Assembly: GCA_964530925.1 (NCBI GenBank)
Contig: CAZHBZ010000002.1
Location: 1-64,000, forward strand
Length of the DNA stretch: 64,000 nucleotides
Origin: LiPW-15 sp964530925
GTDB taxonomy: Bacteria > Patescibacteriota > Minisyncoccia > UBA6257 > 2-01-FULL-56-20
Reading direction: 5' to 3'
In this document: one piece after another, positions 24,250 through 33,486 of the stretch
Position numbering within the stretch: position 1 is the stretch's first letter
How the letters are laid out: the number at the start of each line of letters is the position of its first letter
The notes under the pieces: generated by a model
Told to the model about the DNA's origin: nothing
The model's database searches: none
What the model saw: only the letters and a program-made list of their open reading frames with translations
Position numbers and translations under genes: made by a program

Positions 24250-25472
24250 TTCCGTCTCCCAGAAATTATCTCCCTTATCCTCTGAACTGCAAACTCTAAC
24301 GAAAGATTCTTCTCGGCGTATTCGCGCCCATGCTGCCCCATTGTCGCCATTTCTTGTTCGCTTTTGGCGGCTAATTCACGAATATTTTTTTCTGCGGTTT
24401 CCATATCCCCAGCCACGGAAGCCAACCCGCAATTCGTTTTTGATACCAGCTCGAAAGCGTCGCTCTCCTTATTTAAAAATGCCAATATGGGCTTCCCCGC
24501 GGCCATATAGCCCAAAAATTTGCCCGGAACAAATGGGGTTTTGTTCTGGGAGCTCAAACAGACAATGCCCACATCGGCAATCGCCGCCAGATCCGGATAA
24601 TCTTCCTTAGAAACAAAACCTTGAAGAGAAATATTCTTAAGTCCATATCTCTCCATGGCGGCCGCTACTTTTGGCTTTTCCATTCCATCGCCCACCAGCA
24701 AAAAGACGGTGTTCTCAATATCTTTAACCTTATTTGCGACTTCAACCAAAAACTCCATTCCCTGCGCCGGACCCATAATACCGGCAAATAAAAATATTTT
24801 TTTACCTTCCAGGCCGTAAATTTTTCGGAAATCTTTCTGAGCCGGCCTCCCGTACTCTCCCAGATCTATCCAGTTTTCCAAAGTGACTATCTTATTTTCC
24901 GGAACATGCTTCTTCTCTATCAAAAACTTCCTGCCTCCAGCCGAATGAAAAGTTATAACGTCCGCGCTCTTATACGCAAATTTTTCAATCGCCTCAAAAA
25001 ATTTTATAGCCAGGCCGTTCTTTAATATTCCCAAATCAATGGCATTTTGAGGGAAGATATCCTGAAGATTTAACAAAAACTTTGCCCCATACTTCCTTTT
25101 GATGAGCGCACCGGCAATCGGGAGAGTCACCGGGGGGCTATACACTATCACTCCATCCAAGTTTTTCCCCGCGTATTTTCTTGCCTTACGAAACACCAAA
25201 AATGGCAGAAGCAACTGGGAGACACCCCTAATTATGAAATTAACCTTCTTAAGCGGCGGAGTTTTTATTCTAATTACTTTTATGCCGCCCTCGTCCATAA
25301 ATTCATCGAATTTCCCGGCGAGAGACTTGTCCGCCAAGTAATGCTTGGGATGCGTGGTGGCAACAATTACTTCGTCGCCCCGAGCCGCAAGCCCCTGCGA
25401 AAGCTCCTGAATCAAACTTGCCGCTGAGGACACCTCCGGCGGATAAACATCGGCGATTATGAGTATCTTCAT
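24246..25472 (-). CDS. Glycosyltransferase family 4 (WcaI/WbuB-like)
   Basis: 408 aa, GT-B fold. The N-terminal IIADVYPPEVSSAASLIQELSQGLAARGDEV and the C-terminal nucleotide-sugar part IFLFAGIMGPAQGMEFL, LLVGDGMEKPKV and FVPGKFLGYMAAGKPIL are characteristic. It resembles the WbuB group that often adds FucNAc, which fits the UDP-FucNAc genes just upstream; that acceptor/donor assignment is inferred. ATG overlaps the stop of the epimerase gene (TAATG). Confidence 0.88.
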   Translation of the reverse strand: MKILIIADVYPPEVSSAASLIQELSQGLAARGDEVIVATTHPKHYLADKSLAGKFDEFMDEGGIKVIRIKTPPLKKVNFIIRGVSQLLLPFLVFRKARKYAGKNLDGVIVYSPPVTLPIAGALIKRKYGAKFLLNLQDIFPQNAIDLGILKNGLAIKFFEAIEKFAYKSADVITFHSAGGRKFLIEKKHVPENKIVTLENWIDLGEYGRPAQKDFRKIYGLEGKKIFLFAGIMGPAQGMEFLVEVANKVKDIENTVFLLVGDGMEKPKVAAAMERYGLKNISLQGFVSKEDYPDLAAIADVGIVCLSSQNKTPFVPGKFLGYMAAGKPILAFLNKESDAFELVSKTNCGLASVAGDMETAEKNIRELAAKSEQEMATMGQHGREYAEKNLSLEFAVQRIREIISGRRN

Positions 25473-26605
25473 TATAGGGCGCGCTTTTTCTTGAGTATCC
25501 TCGTCAGACCAACTATATGCCTCAGCACCTTGCTTGAAACGTTCGTATCTCGATAATTGCGCGGAACGTTCATTTTTACACCTCGAGCTCGTTCTCCCAC
25601 CGTCACATCTATGGCAAGCAAGATCGCGTCCCTGCTTCGTCCGGCGAGAATCGCCACTCCCTCATCAAACGCTTCCGGCCTCTCGGAACTGACCCTCATT
25701 TGTACCGCCGGAAAATCCATCGCCGCGGATTCTTCGTGGATACTCCCGCTATCGGAGATAACGCAAAACGCTTCTCTCTGAAGTTTATTGAAATCAAAAT
25801 ATCCGAAAGGTTTGTGGAAGTTTATAAGTTCATTCGCCTTCATTCCATATTCTTCCAACCTCTTGGCGGTCCTCGGATGCGTGCTCATGATTATCGGCAT
25901 TTTGTACTCCTCCGCTACCGCGTTCAAAGAATCAATGAGCTCCGTAAAAGACTCTTTGGAATCCACGTTTTCTTCCCGATGGATAGTCGCCACAAAATAT
26001 TTTTTGGGCTCGAGTTTTAACTCTTCCAGTATTTTGGATGCATCCACCCCATCCTTATATGCGGCAAAAACTTCCGTAAGTGGGGTGCCGGTGACAAATA
26101 TGGTGCCCGGGGGTATTCCTTCTTGGATAAGATACTGCCTCGCGTTTTCGCTGTACGGCAAATTTATGTCGCTTATGTGGTCCACAATACGGCGATTTAT
26201 TTCTTCCGGCAGATGTTCGTCGAAAGAACGGTTGCCGGCTTCCATATGAAAAATGGGGATACGAAGGCGCTTGGCTATTATCGCGGCGAGCGCGCTATTA
26301 GTATCACCCAAGATAAGCACCGAATCCGGATTTTCCTTTTTTATAACCTCCTCGCTCTTTTCTATTATTTTCGCGATCTGGCCTCCAAGAGTTTCCGACT
26401 TAACCTCTAAAAAGTAGTCCGGCTTCCTGACCCTCAGGTCGTCGAAAAACACTTGGTTCATTTCGTAATCGTAGCTCTGCCCGGTATGCACCATTATGTG
26501 TTCAACATATTCATCCAACTTCGCAAAGACCCGCGATAAACGAATTATCTCCGGCCTCGTGCCGAAGATGGTCATAACTTTCAGCTTTTTAGAATTGGTC
26601 TTCAT
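25472..26605 (-). CDS. UDP-N-acetylglucosamine 2-epimerase family (CapG/FnlC-like)
   Basis: 377 aa. Motifs include GTRPEIIRLSRVF, MVHTGQSYDYEMNQVFFDDL, LILGDTNSALAA, HMEAGNRSFDEHLPEEINRR and SDSGSIHEESAAMDFPAVQMR. By family it is a non-hydrolysing UDP-sugar 2-epimerase. Because it follows CapE-like and split CapF-like genes, the likely reaction is the last step to UDP-N-acetyl-L-fucosamine (CapG/FnlC), not the WecB reaction. It starts 8 bases after the stop of the cupin gene. Confidence 0.9.
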   Translation of the reverse strand: MKTNSKKLKVMTIFGTRPEIIRLSRVFAKLDEYVEHIMVHTGQSYDYEMNQVFFDDLRVRKPDYFLEVKSETLGGQIAKIIEKSEEVIKKENPDSVLILGDTNSALAAIIAKRLRIPIFHMEAGNRSFDEHLPEEINRRIVDHISDINLPYSENARQYLIQEGIPPGTIFVTGTPLTEVFAAYKDGVDASKILEELKLEPKKYFVATIHREENVDSKESFTELIDSLNAVAEEYKMPIIMSTHPRTAKRLEEYGMKANELINFHKPFGYFDFNKLQREAFCVISDSGSIHEESAAMDFPAVQMRVSSERPEAFDEGVAILAGRSRDAILLAIDVTVGERARGVKMNVPRNYRDTNVSSKVLRHIVGLTRILKKKRAL

Positions 26606-26613
26606 TTTTTATT

Positions 26614-27000
26614 TTATACTTCCTCCGGAAAAGTGTCTGGATTTTCGGGGTCAAATACCTCATTTACCCAAACAACCAGCCCCATCTCTCCTTCGCCGAT
26701 ATTTTTAATATTGTGCGTCCAATTGAGCGGCATATCAATGATGGTCGGATTTTCGCCAGAAACATCAAACTCCGCTTTTTCGCCGGTTTCTCTGTTCCGG
26801 AGCGATATCTTAGCCCTCCCTTTGACCACACAGAAACGCTCCACCTTGTGCTTCAAGTGATAGTGATTTCCTCGAGTTTTGCCGGGATGCGTTGTGGAAT
26901 AGAAAACCTGGCCAATCCCCGGAAATTTAAAAAGCTCCGCCAAGCTCCCTCGCTCATCGGACTTCCAGTCCAACTTTTCCACCTTAATTTCCTGGGACAT
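26614..27000 (-). CDS. CapF C-terminal cupin domain (3-epimerase), separate gene
   Basis: 128 aa. It matches the zinc cupin half of CapF/FnlB: DERGSLAELFKF, GQVFYSTTHPGKTRGNHYHLKHKVERFCVVKG with metal ligands His-x-His and Glu, MPLNWTHNIKNIGE, and the ending EVFDPENPDTF. In Staphylococcus CapF this domain 3-epimerises the 4-keto intermediate. Here it is a separate frame whose ATG at 27000 overlaps the SDR gene end by 17 bases in another frame. The longer upstream frame extension is within the SDR gene and is unlikely to be translated. Confidence 0.88.
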   Translation of the reverse strand: MSQEIKVEKLDWKSDERGSLAELFKFPGIGQVFYSTTHPGKTRGNHYHLKHKVERFCVVKGRAKISLRNRETGEKAEFDVSGENPTIIDMPLNWTHNIKNIGEGEMGLVVWVNEVFDPENPDTFPEEV

Positions 27001-27730
27001 ATGACAAATATACCTTATATAATATTTTTTCCAACTTAGTCTCGGGCTTGATGGAGCCTTCGGCAAATCCCTCCATAAGCTCCGCGAGCCGTCCCACAGA
27101 AATTTCGTCTTTAGAATCCAGCTTTTTAAAAAACAGTTTTTGCTTCCGTTTGGCCCGAACCTCTCGAGTCAGCTCTCTCACCACTTCTCCAACGTATAAA
27201 AGACGGATGGTTTTCTTTGGATCGTTGATCGGCAACTTTTTCCCGCCTGCCGCTTCGCTAGCAAAAGTCGAAACCACCGAATTATAAAACGGTCTCCCTC
27301 CCTCCCCGAATAAATTCGTGAGCCGAAATATGGAAACCTTGATCCCGTGTTTCCTTGAGATTTCTTCCAAAAGATTTTCCGCCAAACGCTTGCTTCGCCC
27401 ATAAACAGAATCGTTCTCCGCCTGCACTGAAGAAGTGAAAATTATTTTTGCCTTCGGATTATTCGCCCAAACCGCCTCAGCCAGATTAAAGGTGGTTATG
27501 ATGCTTCCGGCTACTACTTCCGCGTCCGTTCCCCGGTTGACGGCGGCGGCATGGATTATGACATCCGAACTTTTTACGAATTTTTTGAGTGCCGCCTGGG
27601 ATGGGTGGACCAAGTTATTGTCCGGCAGGTCAAAATAAATGACCTTAAAACCCTCTTTCTTGAGAGTGTCGGAAAGATGCCTGCCTAAAAACCCTTTTCC
27701 GCCGGTTATTCCGACGGTTTTTCGATTCAT
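26984..27730 (-). CDS. CapF N-terminal reductase (SDR) domain, separate gene
   Basis: 248 aa. A Rossmann protein with TGGKGFLGRHLSD at the N-terminus, VIHAAAVN, SSVQAEND, YGRSKRLAE (YxxxK) and LYVGEVV. The C-terminus ETKLEKILYKVYLSYVPGN aligns with the hinge that joins the SDR and cupin halves in full CapF. By family it reduces the 4-keto sugar with NADPH after 3-epimerisation. It ends at TAA inside the start of the cupin gene, so natural gene fission or a frameshift are both possible. Its ATG overlaps the CapE-like stop. Confidence 0.87.
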   Translation of the reverse strand: MNRKTVGITGGKGFLGRHLSDTLKKEGFKVIYFDLPDNNLVHPSQAALKKFVKSSDVIIHAAAVNRGTDAEVVAGSIITTFNLAEAVWANNPKAKIIFTSSVQAENDSVYGRSKRLAENLLEEISRKHGIKVSIFRLTNLFGEGGRPFYNSVVSTFASEAAGGKKLPINDPKKTIRLLYVGEVVRELTREVRAKRKQKLFFKKLDSKDEISVGRLAELMEGFAEGSIKPETKLEKILYKVYLSYVPGN

Positions 27731-28773
27731 TTTCCTTGTGCTTTTAGTTCCGCCTTGACCTCATCCAAAGACAATATCAATTGCTTTGTCTCCTCTAGTG
27801 TCAATCGTCTGGTGTTCGCGGAAGTAAATCCCTCGTCCGGAAGATCTATTTTTTTGACCCCTTTAAAATAATAATCGCGATAATCAATTCCGTTGCCTTC
27901 CGGAACGATCTTGTAATACTCACCCATGTCTTCTGCGCGAAAAACTTCCTCCGAAGAAAGAAGAACTTCGTGCATTTTTTCTCCGGGACGAATTCCTATC
28001 TCTTCGACTCCGGCTTTATGATCGAAAATGGAAACCAGCGCCTCGGCCACGTCCGCCATCGTAGAAGCTGGAGCTTTTCTTACATACATTTCTCCTTGCT
28101 TCCCATGAGCAAGCGCGAACAATACAAGATCCGTCGCTTCTGACATCGGCATCATAAATCTGGTCATTTGATTGTGAGTGACCGTAAGAGGTTTGCCGGC
28201 TTTAATTTTACTCACGAAATACGGCAGCACGGACCCGCGCGTGTACATAACGTTTCCGTATCGGGTTCCGCAAACCACGGTTTTAGAATTATTCTCGCTC
28301 CGCGAGGCCGCGATCATAACTCTTTCCATCAAGGCCTTGGTCATGCCCATCACGTTTATCGGGTACACAGCCTTGTCGGTCGAGAGTATGACAACCCGTT
28401 CCACACCATGGTGAATTGCCGCCTGAATCACATTGTGCGCTCCAAGCGCATTGGTCCTAATTGCTTCTACGGGAAAGAACTCGCAATTCGGAACCTGTTT
28501 TAAGGCCGCCGCGTGAAAAACCAAGTCTATCCCTTTCATGAGATAGGTCACGGTGTCATGGTCGCGCACATCGCCCAAAACAAACTTAAGCCGGGGATCG
28601 TTAAATTTGTTCCCCATGTCGAATTGCTTTTTCTCATCCCGGCTGAAAATAATTATTTGTTTTGGCTCTAGCTTCAAAAGGCGTTCGGCCATGGCATTGC
28701 CAAAAGAACCGGTCCCGCCGGTTATAAGGATCGTTTTGCCGTTTATATTTTTGGCTACATCTTCTTCGCTCAT
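27727..28773 (-). CDS. UDP-GlcNAc 4,6-dehydratase/5-epimerase (CapE/FnlA-like)
   Basis: 348 aa extended SDR. It has TGGTGSFGNAMAERLL, FALGDVRDHD-like VLGDVRDHDTV, VFHAAALKQVPNCEF, the STDKAVYPINVMGMTKALMER catalytic region where MxxxK replaces YxxxK as in CapE, and the C-terminal IGIRPGEKMHEVL. By family it converts UDP-GlcNAc to the 4-keto-6-deoxy-L-talose intermediate in UDP-FucNAc synthesis. A TATAAT lies 12 bases before ATG, so it probably starts the CapE-F-F-G operon with a very short leader. Confidence 0.9.
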   Translation of the reverse strand: MSEEDVAKNINGKTILITGGTGSFGNAMAERLLKLEPKQIIIFSRDEKKQFDMGNKFNDPRLKFVLGDVRDHDTVTYLMKGIDLVFHAAALKQVPNCEFFPVEAIRTNALGAHNVIQAAIHHGVERVVILSTDKAVYPINVMGMTKALMERVMIAASRSENNSKTVVCGTRYGNVMYTRGSVLPYFVSKIKAGKPLTVTHNQMTRFMMPMSEATDLVLFALAHGKQGEMYVRKAPASTMADVAEALVSIFDHKAGVEEIGIRPGEKMHEVLLSSEEVFRAEDMGEYYKIVPEGNGIDYRDYYFKGVKKIDLPDEGFTSANTRRLTLEETKQLILSLDEVKAELKAQGK

Positions 28774-28820
28774 TTAAGTGTGTTTATTATAAATCGATTC
28801 TCAAAAATTGGCAAATGCTG

Positions 28821-29642
28821 CTACTTTGTCTTCTTCGCCCTTAGAATATTCACGTCCACCATCCACCTATACCAAAATCCTTGTAAAAAATGGAATCTCG
28901 TTCCGACCCAACCGTCCAAAAACCCAAGTTGGAAAAAATATCTATAGATGAAATACAGTATGACCCGCAAAAACGGCGGAAATTTATAATACACTCCCAT
29001 TTTAAGGCGATAGTTCCGGCTGAACTCTCCATCTTCGAAAGTTTTATTTTTATCGCTCAAATATGCCCGCGCTTCGCGAACGGCATATTTTCTGTGCTTC
29101 TCTTTCCACTCCTCCAATCCTTTCAAATTATTATCAACAAAATCATTATTGAGCTTCTCGGTTGTTCCGCGCGTCAAAACCAGATGCTCATCCATCTCGC
29201 GCTCCTCGCTCTTGCCCCACCCCTTCCGAAAAATTCGGAGGAGCCAGGTCGGATAATACCCCCCATGCCTTATCCACCGACCCAAAAAATAATTACGTCT
29301 TTTTATATAAAATCCGCCCATGTTCGCGTCTGCCTCTGGAAGTTTTTCTAAAATTTCGGCTTTTAATTCCGGCAAAAGCTCCTCATCCGCGTCCAACCGC
29401 AAGATCCAATCTCCACTAAACTCCAAATTCCCCAACGCCCAATTTAATTGATCTGCCTGATTTTTAAATTCGTGAACCACGAATTTAGCGCCGAATCTTT
29501 CCGCGATCTCTTTGGTTCCGTCAGTAGAACCCGAATCCACGATTATTATCTCCGACACCAGGTCCCCGGCACTCTCAAGACACTTCGAAAGGTTCGCTTC
29601 TTCGTTGTAGGTCAGAATCAAAAGTGAAATATTCGGCTTCAT
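28821..29642 (-). CDS. Glycosyltransferase family 2 (WaaE/KdtX-like)
   Basis: 273 aa, GT-A fold. Motifs are LLILTYNEEANLSKCLES, EIIIVDSGSTDGTKEIAERFGA, ILRLDADEEL (DxD metal site) and EREMDEHLVL. The C-terminus ends with aromatic hydrophobic helices. By family it adds a hexose to the growing lipid-linked oligosaccharide. It is separated from the upstream dehydrogenase gene by a terminator, with a weak -10-like TAAGCT 6 bases before ATG. Confidence 0.88.
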   Translation of the reverse strand: MKPNISLLILTYNEEANLSKCLESAGDLVSEIIIVDSGSTDGTKEIAERFGAKFVVHEFKNQADQLNWALGNLEFSGDWILRLDADEELLPELKAEILEKLPEADANMGGFYIKRRNYFLGRWIRHGGYYPTWLLRIFRKGWGKSEEREMDEHLVLTRGTTEKLNNDFVDNNLKGLEEWKEKHRKYAVREARAYLSDKNKTFEDGEFSRNYRLKMGVYYKFPPFLRVILYFIYRYFFQLGFLDGWVGTRFHFLQGFWYRWMVDVNILRAKKTK

Positions 29643-29675
29643 ATAGTGAGCTTACCTCGTGAACGATTTTTTTAC

Positions 29676-29701
29676 AAAAAGCTCCGGCTTGCGGCCGGAG
29701 C
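29676..29701 (-). terminator. Terminator after the compact dehydrogenase gene
   Basis: GCTCCGGCCGCAAGCCGGAGC on the minus strand followed by TTTTTG, 7 bases after the stop. Confidence 0.85.
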
Positions 29702-29707
29702 GTGATT

Positions 29708-30409
29708 TCAGTACTTGTCGTTCCTGTTGCGCAGGGTGTCAGTTAGCCAGTCTGCCAAAAGCTTCGTATTCGGAATGACGCAATGCCCGCCGATCTTTCC
29801 GGGCATAGCCTTCAAGACGGGCCTTACCACCTGCGGCATTCCAAGCTCTCTATACCCTCGGTTATAGTCGCTATTCGGTTCGGTATATACCTCTTCAAAA
29901 TCTAGACCCAGCTCATCACAGATGCGTTTCGCTTCCTTGGCGAAGACGATATTCCAACCGTAATAGGTGGTATCAAGAATCTTCAAAAGTTCCGTGGTTT
30001 CCGGTTTCGGAAAAGTTTTTGTTTTGACACCTGCGGCTTCGAAATCCGCAGCCGCTTCAAGGGCCCTGGCTCCTCCGAAATATTTTTCGAAGGTCAGGAT
30101 CCCCTTGGCGAGATGCGGGTGAACTCCGCGAATCGGGCTATGGACCGCGTTCTGTCCGATTTTCCGGGTCGTGCCGACGGGCACCGTGGAATGGACGACA
30201 ACGATTTCAGGATGATACTGCCGGACATAGTTCTTCGCGGCCCGCACAAATCCCTTGCCCGGCGGGAAACAGATATGCAGAACTCCAAAGCTTCCCTTCG
30301 GACCTCCCTCCACATCGCGAATTTCCACGGACCACCGCCCTCCCAAGACCTCCTTGAGGGCGACACCAACCTCCCCCGCGCCAACGATAAGATGCGTGCG
30401 ATTTTTCAA
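29708..30409 (-). CDS. Compact UDP-sugar dehydrogenase-like protein
   Basis: 233 aa, about half the usual length of UDP-glucose/UDP-ManNAc dehydrogenases. It keeps an N-terminal GAGEVGVAL dinucleotide-like motif, HSTVPVGTT, a central helix region PETTELLKILDTTYYGWNIVFAKEAKR (quoted in parts: KILDTTYYGWN), and GGHCVIPN with the expected catalytic Cys. The C-terminal UDP-binding domain is absent. The start is TTG at 30409 with AAGGAGG 7 bases upstream. It may oxidise a sugar to a uronic acid or be a reduced, repurposed homologue. It has its own terminator and more GC-rich codons than neighbours. Confidence 0.7.
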   Translation of the reverse strand: MKNRTHLIVGAGEVGVALKEVLGGRWSVEIRDVEGGPKGSFGVLHICFPPGKGFVRAAKNYVRQYHPEIVVVHSTVPVGTTRKIGQNAVHSPIRGVHPHLAKGILTFEKYFGGARALEAAADFEAAGVKTKTFPKPETTELLKILDTTYYGWNIVFAKEAKRICDELGLDFEEVYTEPNSDYNRGYRELGMPQVVRPVLKAMPGKIGGHCVIPNTKLLADWLTDTLRNRNDKY

Positions 30410-30480
30410 AGGAATGCCTCCTTCCTATTAGATTCTTTACTAACACCATATTCTCCGAAGAGATGCGCTAAGTCAAGAAA

Positions 30481-31674
30481 TCATTTACCGCCATCTTCAA
30501 TTATCTTGCGATATTCTAAAATGAATTTTTTTGCGATGCTTTCCTCGGAAAGATATTTCTCAGCCGCGATCCTGCCGTTTGCACCGAATTTGCCGCGTAA
30601 TTGGTCATCCGCAAGTATTTTTTCGATCGCTCCCGCAAGCTCATTTTTATCCTTTTTTATAACCATACCCGCCCCGCCTTCGTCGACTATTCCCGAAACC
30701 CCAACTCCCGTCGTTGCGATGACCGGAATTCCCATCGCCATCGCCTCCGCGGTGGCCATGCCGAAACTCTCCGACTCCGACGGTTGAACCAATAAATCGG
30801 TCGCCCTAAGAGCGATTTCTTTTTGGCGGCCGGAGAGCATGCCGGCAAAAACTATATTTTCTCCCAACCCATAATCGGAAATTAGTTTCTCCACCTCCTT
30901 TTTATATCCTTTTTCGTCATCTCCGCCGATTATCAACAGCCTTACCGAAACTTTTTGGCGAATCAGATCCGCGAAAGCCGGGATTAGAGTGTCGAATCCT
31001 TTTATTTTGCTGATCCTCCCGAGACAAGAAACTATCTTCTCTTCTGCGCGAACGCCAAATCTTTTTCTGAATTCGTGAACCTCTTCTGCGGAAACAGAAC
31101 CTAATTCCGGCAACTTTATGCCGTTTGGCAAAACCATCGAGTGTTTAAGCGGCAATCCCAAATCGATATAATCCCCCTCTTCCTCTTTGCTCGTAAAATC
31201 CATCCCCGCGGCACCAGCTAAATTTCTTTTTTCTATAAGAAAAATATATATCTTTTTTTTCAGGCGAGATGTGGAAAGCGGATTTTTCATTAAATTCCCG
31301 CGCGGAGAAATAATATAAGGAACTCCGTATTTTTTCGCGTAATATGCTCCAAATGCGGAGGCCGACAAAAAGGTGGAAGTAATGTGTACGATGTCAAAAT
31401 TTTTTATTGTTTTTTTGATCGCCCGCCTCATTAAGGTGGAGTTATACCAGCCAACCGGAAAGTTGAGCGGAAAATAATATATTTTTACCCCATCCATATC
31501 CACCGGCTCCCCGAGCGGCACGTTTAACCTGGACTTGCCATCTGCATTGGTCGTATAAACAGTTACTTCCGCCCCAGCTGCGACAAGCGCCTTATTCATA
31601 TTATGAACGCTCTGAACCGGCCCGCCATATCTTGTCGCGGGAAGGTAGCTTGGCACTATGTGGAGAATTTTCAT
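30481..31674 (-). CDS. Glycosyltransferase family 4
   Basis: 397 aa, GT-B. The start MKILHIVPSYLPATRYGGPVQS and the C-terminal segments CLGRISKIKGFDTLIPAF, LLIIGGDDEKGYK and the EX7E-type region PSESESFGMATAEAMAMGIPVIA are typical. By family it transfers a sugar from an activated donor to the lipid-linked intermediate. ATG 31674 overlaps the upstream methyltransferase stop (ATGA), so the two are translationally linked; the 18-codon upstream extension is rejected. Confidence 0.88.
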   Translation of the reverse strand: MKILHIVPSYLPATRYGGPVQSVHNMNKALVAAGAEVTVYTTNADGKSRLNVPLGEPVDMDGVKIYYFPLNFPVGWYNSTLMRRAIKKTIKNFDIVHITSTFLSASAFGAYYAKKYGVPYIISPRGNLMKNPLSTSRLKKKIYIFLIEKRNLAGAAGMDFTSKEEEGDYIDLGLPLKHSMVLPNGIKLPELGSVSAEEVHEFRKRFGVRAEEKIVSCLGRISKIKGFDTLIPAFADLIRQKVSVRLLIIGGDDEKGYKKEVEKLISDYGLGENIVFAGMLSGRQKEIALRATDLLVQPSESESFGMATAEAMAMGIPVIATTGVGVSGIVDEGGAGMVIKKDKNELAGAIEKILADDQLRGKFGANGRIAAEKYLSEESIAKKFILEYRKIIEDGGK

Positions 31675-32558
31675 ACAAAATTTGGAATTCTTTTTGTTAT
31701 TCCATATATCCTTCCGCATCTTGAACATTTGTAGGCATTATCGGTCAATATTAACTGGGCTCGACAGTCGGGGCATACCAAGATATCCGCGAGTTTAATC
31801 TTTCGATTTCGAATGTTTTGCGAAAAAACTTTTCTGGCAAGAAACAGGACTATCTTTTTTAGCTTGGTTTTAAAATCACCCCTCCCGGGAATCCACCCCT
31901 CAAGCGTGGCTGGCTCCCAATCAAAAGCATATTCCGGGTTAAGTATTTTATATTTTATTCCACCCGAACTTCTGCTCCAGTAATATCGGACGTGAAAATC
32001 AAACGGATTCCCGGAAAACCAAGGTTGAGCTATTTTTCTGGCTTTATTTTTGAAAAGCTCAAAAAGTTCTTTGTCTTGAGTTGGCGCCATTTTTTTTCGA
32101 ATTAGAAGGATCCCGTTTGTATCGGTTATTTCTAACATGTGAAATGGGTAGTTAGTTAACCGCTCCATAAAAGCATCCGGCACCTCTATATACCCGGCCC
32201 TCCCGACTCTTTGAATCTCGGAAATAAACCTATCCGGACTTTTAGAGTGTTCAAGAACGTGTGAGGCTATTACAAAATCAAAACTGTCGTCACTAAATGG
32301 CAATTTTTCCGCCTCTGCCAAAACTATCGGTCTGTCGGTAATAAGTTTTTCGGAAAACCTCTCCACGGTGTCCAAGTGCGCATCGCATAATACATTCGCG
32401 CGACAGTATGGGTTCCCGCCACTCCCCACCTCAAGAACCAAAGCTTCCTTTGATACGGGACAATAAAGCCGGCGCAACGACCAGGCTAAGGAATTTAAGC
32501 CCAGCCTCTTAAAAAACTTCATTGCCGAACTTTCTTGTTCTGACCCCTTTGAAAACAT
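31671..32558 (-). CDS. Class I SAM-dependent methyltransferase with C-terminal zinc ribbon
   Basis: 295 aa. A Methyltransf_11-like core has VLEVGSGGNPYC, ADAEKLPFSDDSFDFVIASHVLEH (in part LPFSDDSFDFVIASHVLEH), and the C-terminus carries a Trm112-like ribbon ILVCPDCRAQLILTDNAYKC with a second SRCG. By family it methylates a sugar or other small substrate; in this locus a polysaccharide modification is likely. ATG 32558 follows the FkbM stop after one base; upstream codons would overlap that gene. Confidence 0.82.
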   Translation of the reverse strand: MFSKGSEQESSAMKFFKRLGLNSLAWSLRRLYCPVSKEALVLEVGSGGNPYCRANVLCDAHLDTVERFSEKLITDRPIVLAEAEKLPFSDDSFDFVIASHVLEHSKSPDRFISEIQRVGRAGYIEVPDAFMERLTNYPFHMLEITDTNGILLIRKKMAPTQDKELFELFKNKARKIAQPWFSGNPFDFHVRYYWSRSSGGIKYKILNPEYAFDWEPATLEGWIPGRGDFKTKLKKIVLFLARKVFSQNIRNRKIKLADILVCPDCRAQLILTDNAYKCSRCGRIYGITKRIPNFV

Positions 32559-32559
32559 T

Positions 32560-33480
32560 TTATAAACCAGTTTTCTGAGTTGCTCTCTTCGCAAAAAGCA
32601 TACCTATATTCATATACGCGTATTTCCCGTGGCGTTCCGGAACATGCAACGGAACTCCTTTCGTGTGGCTAACTTCAAAACCCGCTTTTTTTAGACGATT
32701 CTCGGCCTCTTCAAAGCCATAGTGATACTCCATAACCACATATTCAAATTTTCGCAATAATTCATCAGATGTACTGTTCAATATGTCGTATTCCCACCCC
32801 TCGCAATCTATTTTCAACAAACCGTCCTCAACGGAATTTGCGAGGACAACAGACTCCAGCGTGACAACCGGTGTTTTTGTGGCAAATTCTTTTTTCAGCT
32901 GATCGTGGGGGCCGAAGACAACTTTGAACATCTCGTCTTCGGAAATATCCGGAAGCGGAACTCGGCCAACCCCGGCATGGATAACCTCTATGATCTCTTC
33001 CATATGATTCGCGGATACATTCTCCGATGCTATATCCGCAAAAGTTTTTACCGGCTCCACGGCTACAACTTTCTTCGCCCCCAAAAGACTAAAATATACC
33101 GGCGTATCCCCCAACATTGCCCCAATATCCACAACGGTCCGGTTCGAAAAATTTACATCCTTAATAAAAGGTTTGTAGCTTTCCCAACCGAACACCTCTT
33201 CCAGCATCCAAACACCGGCATCCGCGCAATTAAAGCTGATGTTTTTGCCCATATATACGATAGTCGCGTACTTCCCGCTTATCTTACCTTTTGGGAAATA
33301 ACGGAAAAAACCGACATAATTCATAAATTCCGCCCAGGTTGACCTACTTACCCTTATGGAAAATCCGCTTTCAAATCTTGCCTCCACCTCTTTATTCAAA
33401 CCGTATACCCCCAAAAGCACCGCCAAACTATTTTTTACGAACAACAGAACTTTTATAAAATCTTTAATTTTAGTTAACAT
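32560..33480 (-). CDS. FkbM family methyltransferase
   Basis: 306 aa. The FkbM domain lies in the second half: TVVDIGAMLGDTPVYFSLLGA (in part VVDIGAMLGDTPVYF), VVAVEPVKTFADIASENV, LLKIDCEGWEYDIL and the C-terminal EYHYGFEEAENRLKKAGFEV. By family it O-methylates sugars. It begins shortly after another methyltransferase gene in the same run, so several methyl groups may decorate the polymer. Confidence 0.88.
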   Translation of the reverse strand: MLTKIKDFIKVLLFVKNSLAVLLGVYGLNKEVEARFESGFSIRVSRSTWAEFMNYVGFFRYFPKGKISGKYATIVYMGKNISFNCADAGVWMLEEVFGWESYKPFIKDVNFSNRTVVDIGAMLGDTPVYFSLLGAKKVVAVEPVKTFADIASENVSANHMEEIIEVIHAGVGRVPLPDISEDEMFKVVFGPHDQLKKEFATKTPVVTLESVVLANSVEDGLLKIDCEGWEYDILNSTSDELLRKFEYVVMEYHYGFEEAENRLKKAGFEVSHTKGVPLHVPERHGKYAYMNIGMLFAKRATQKTGL

Positions 33481-33486
33481 TTTTTA

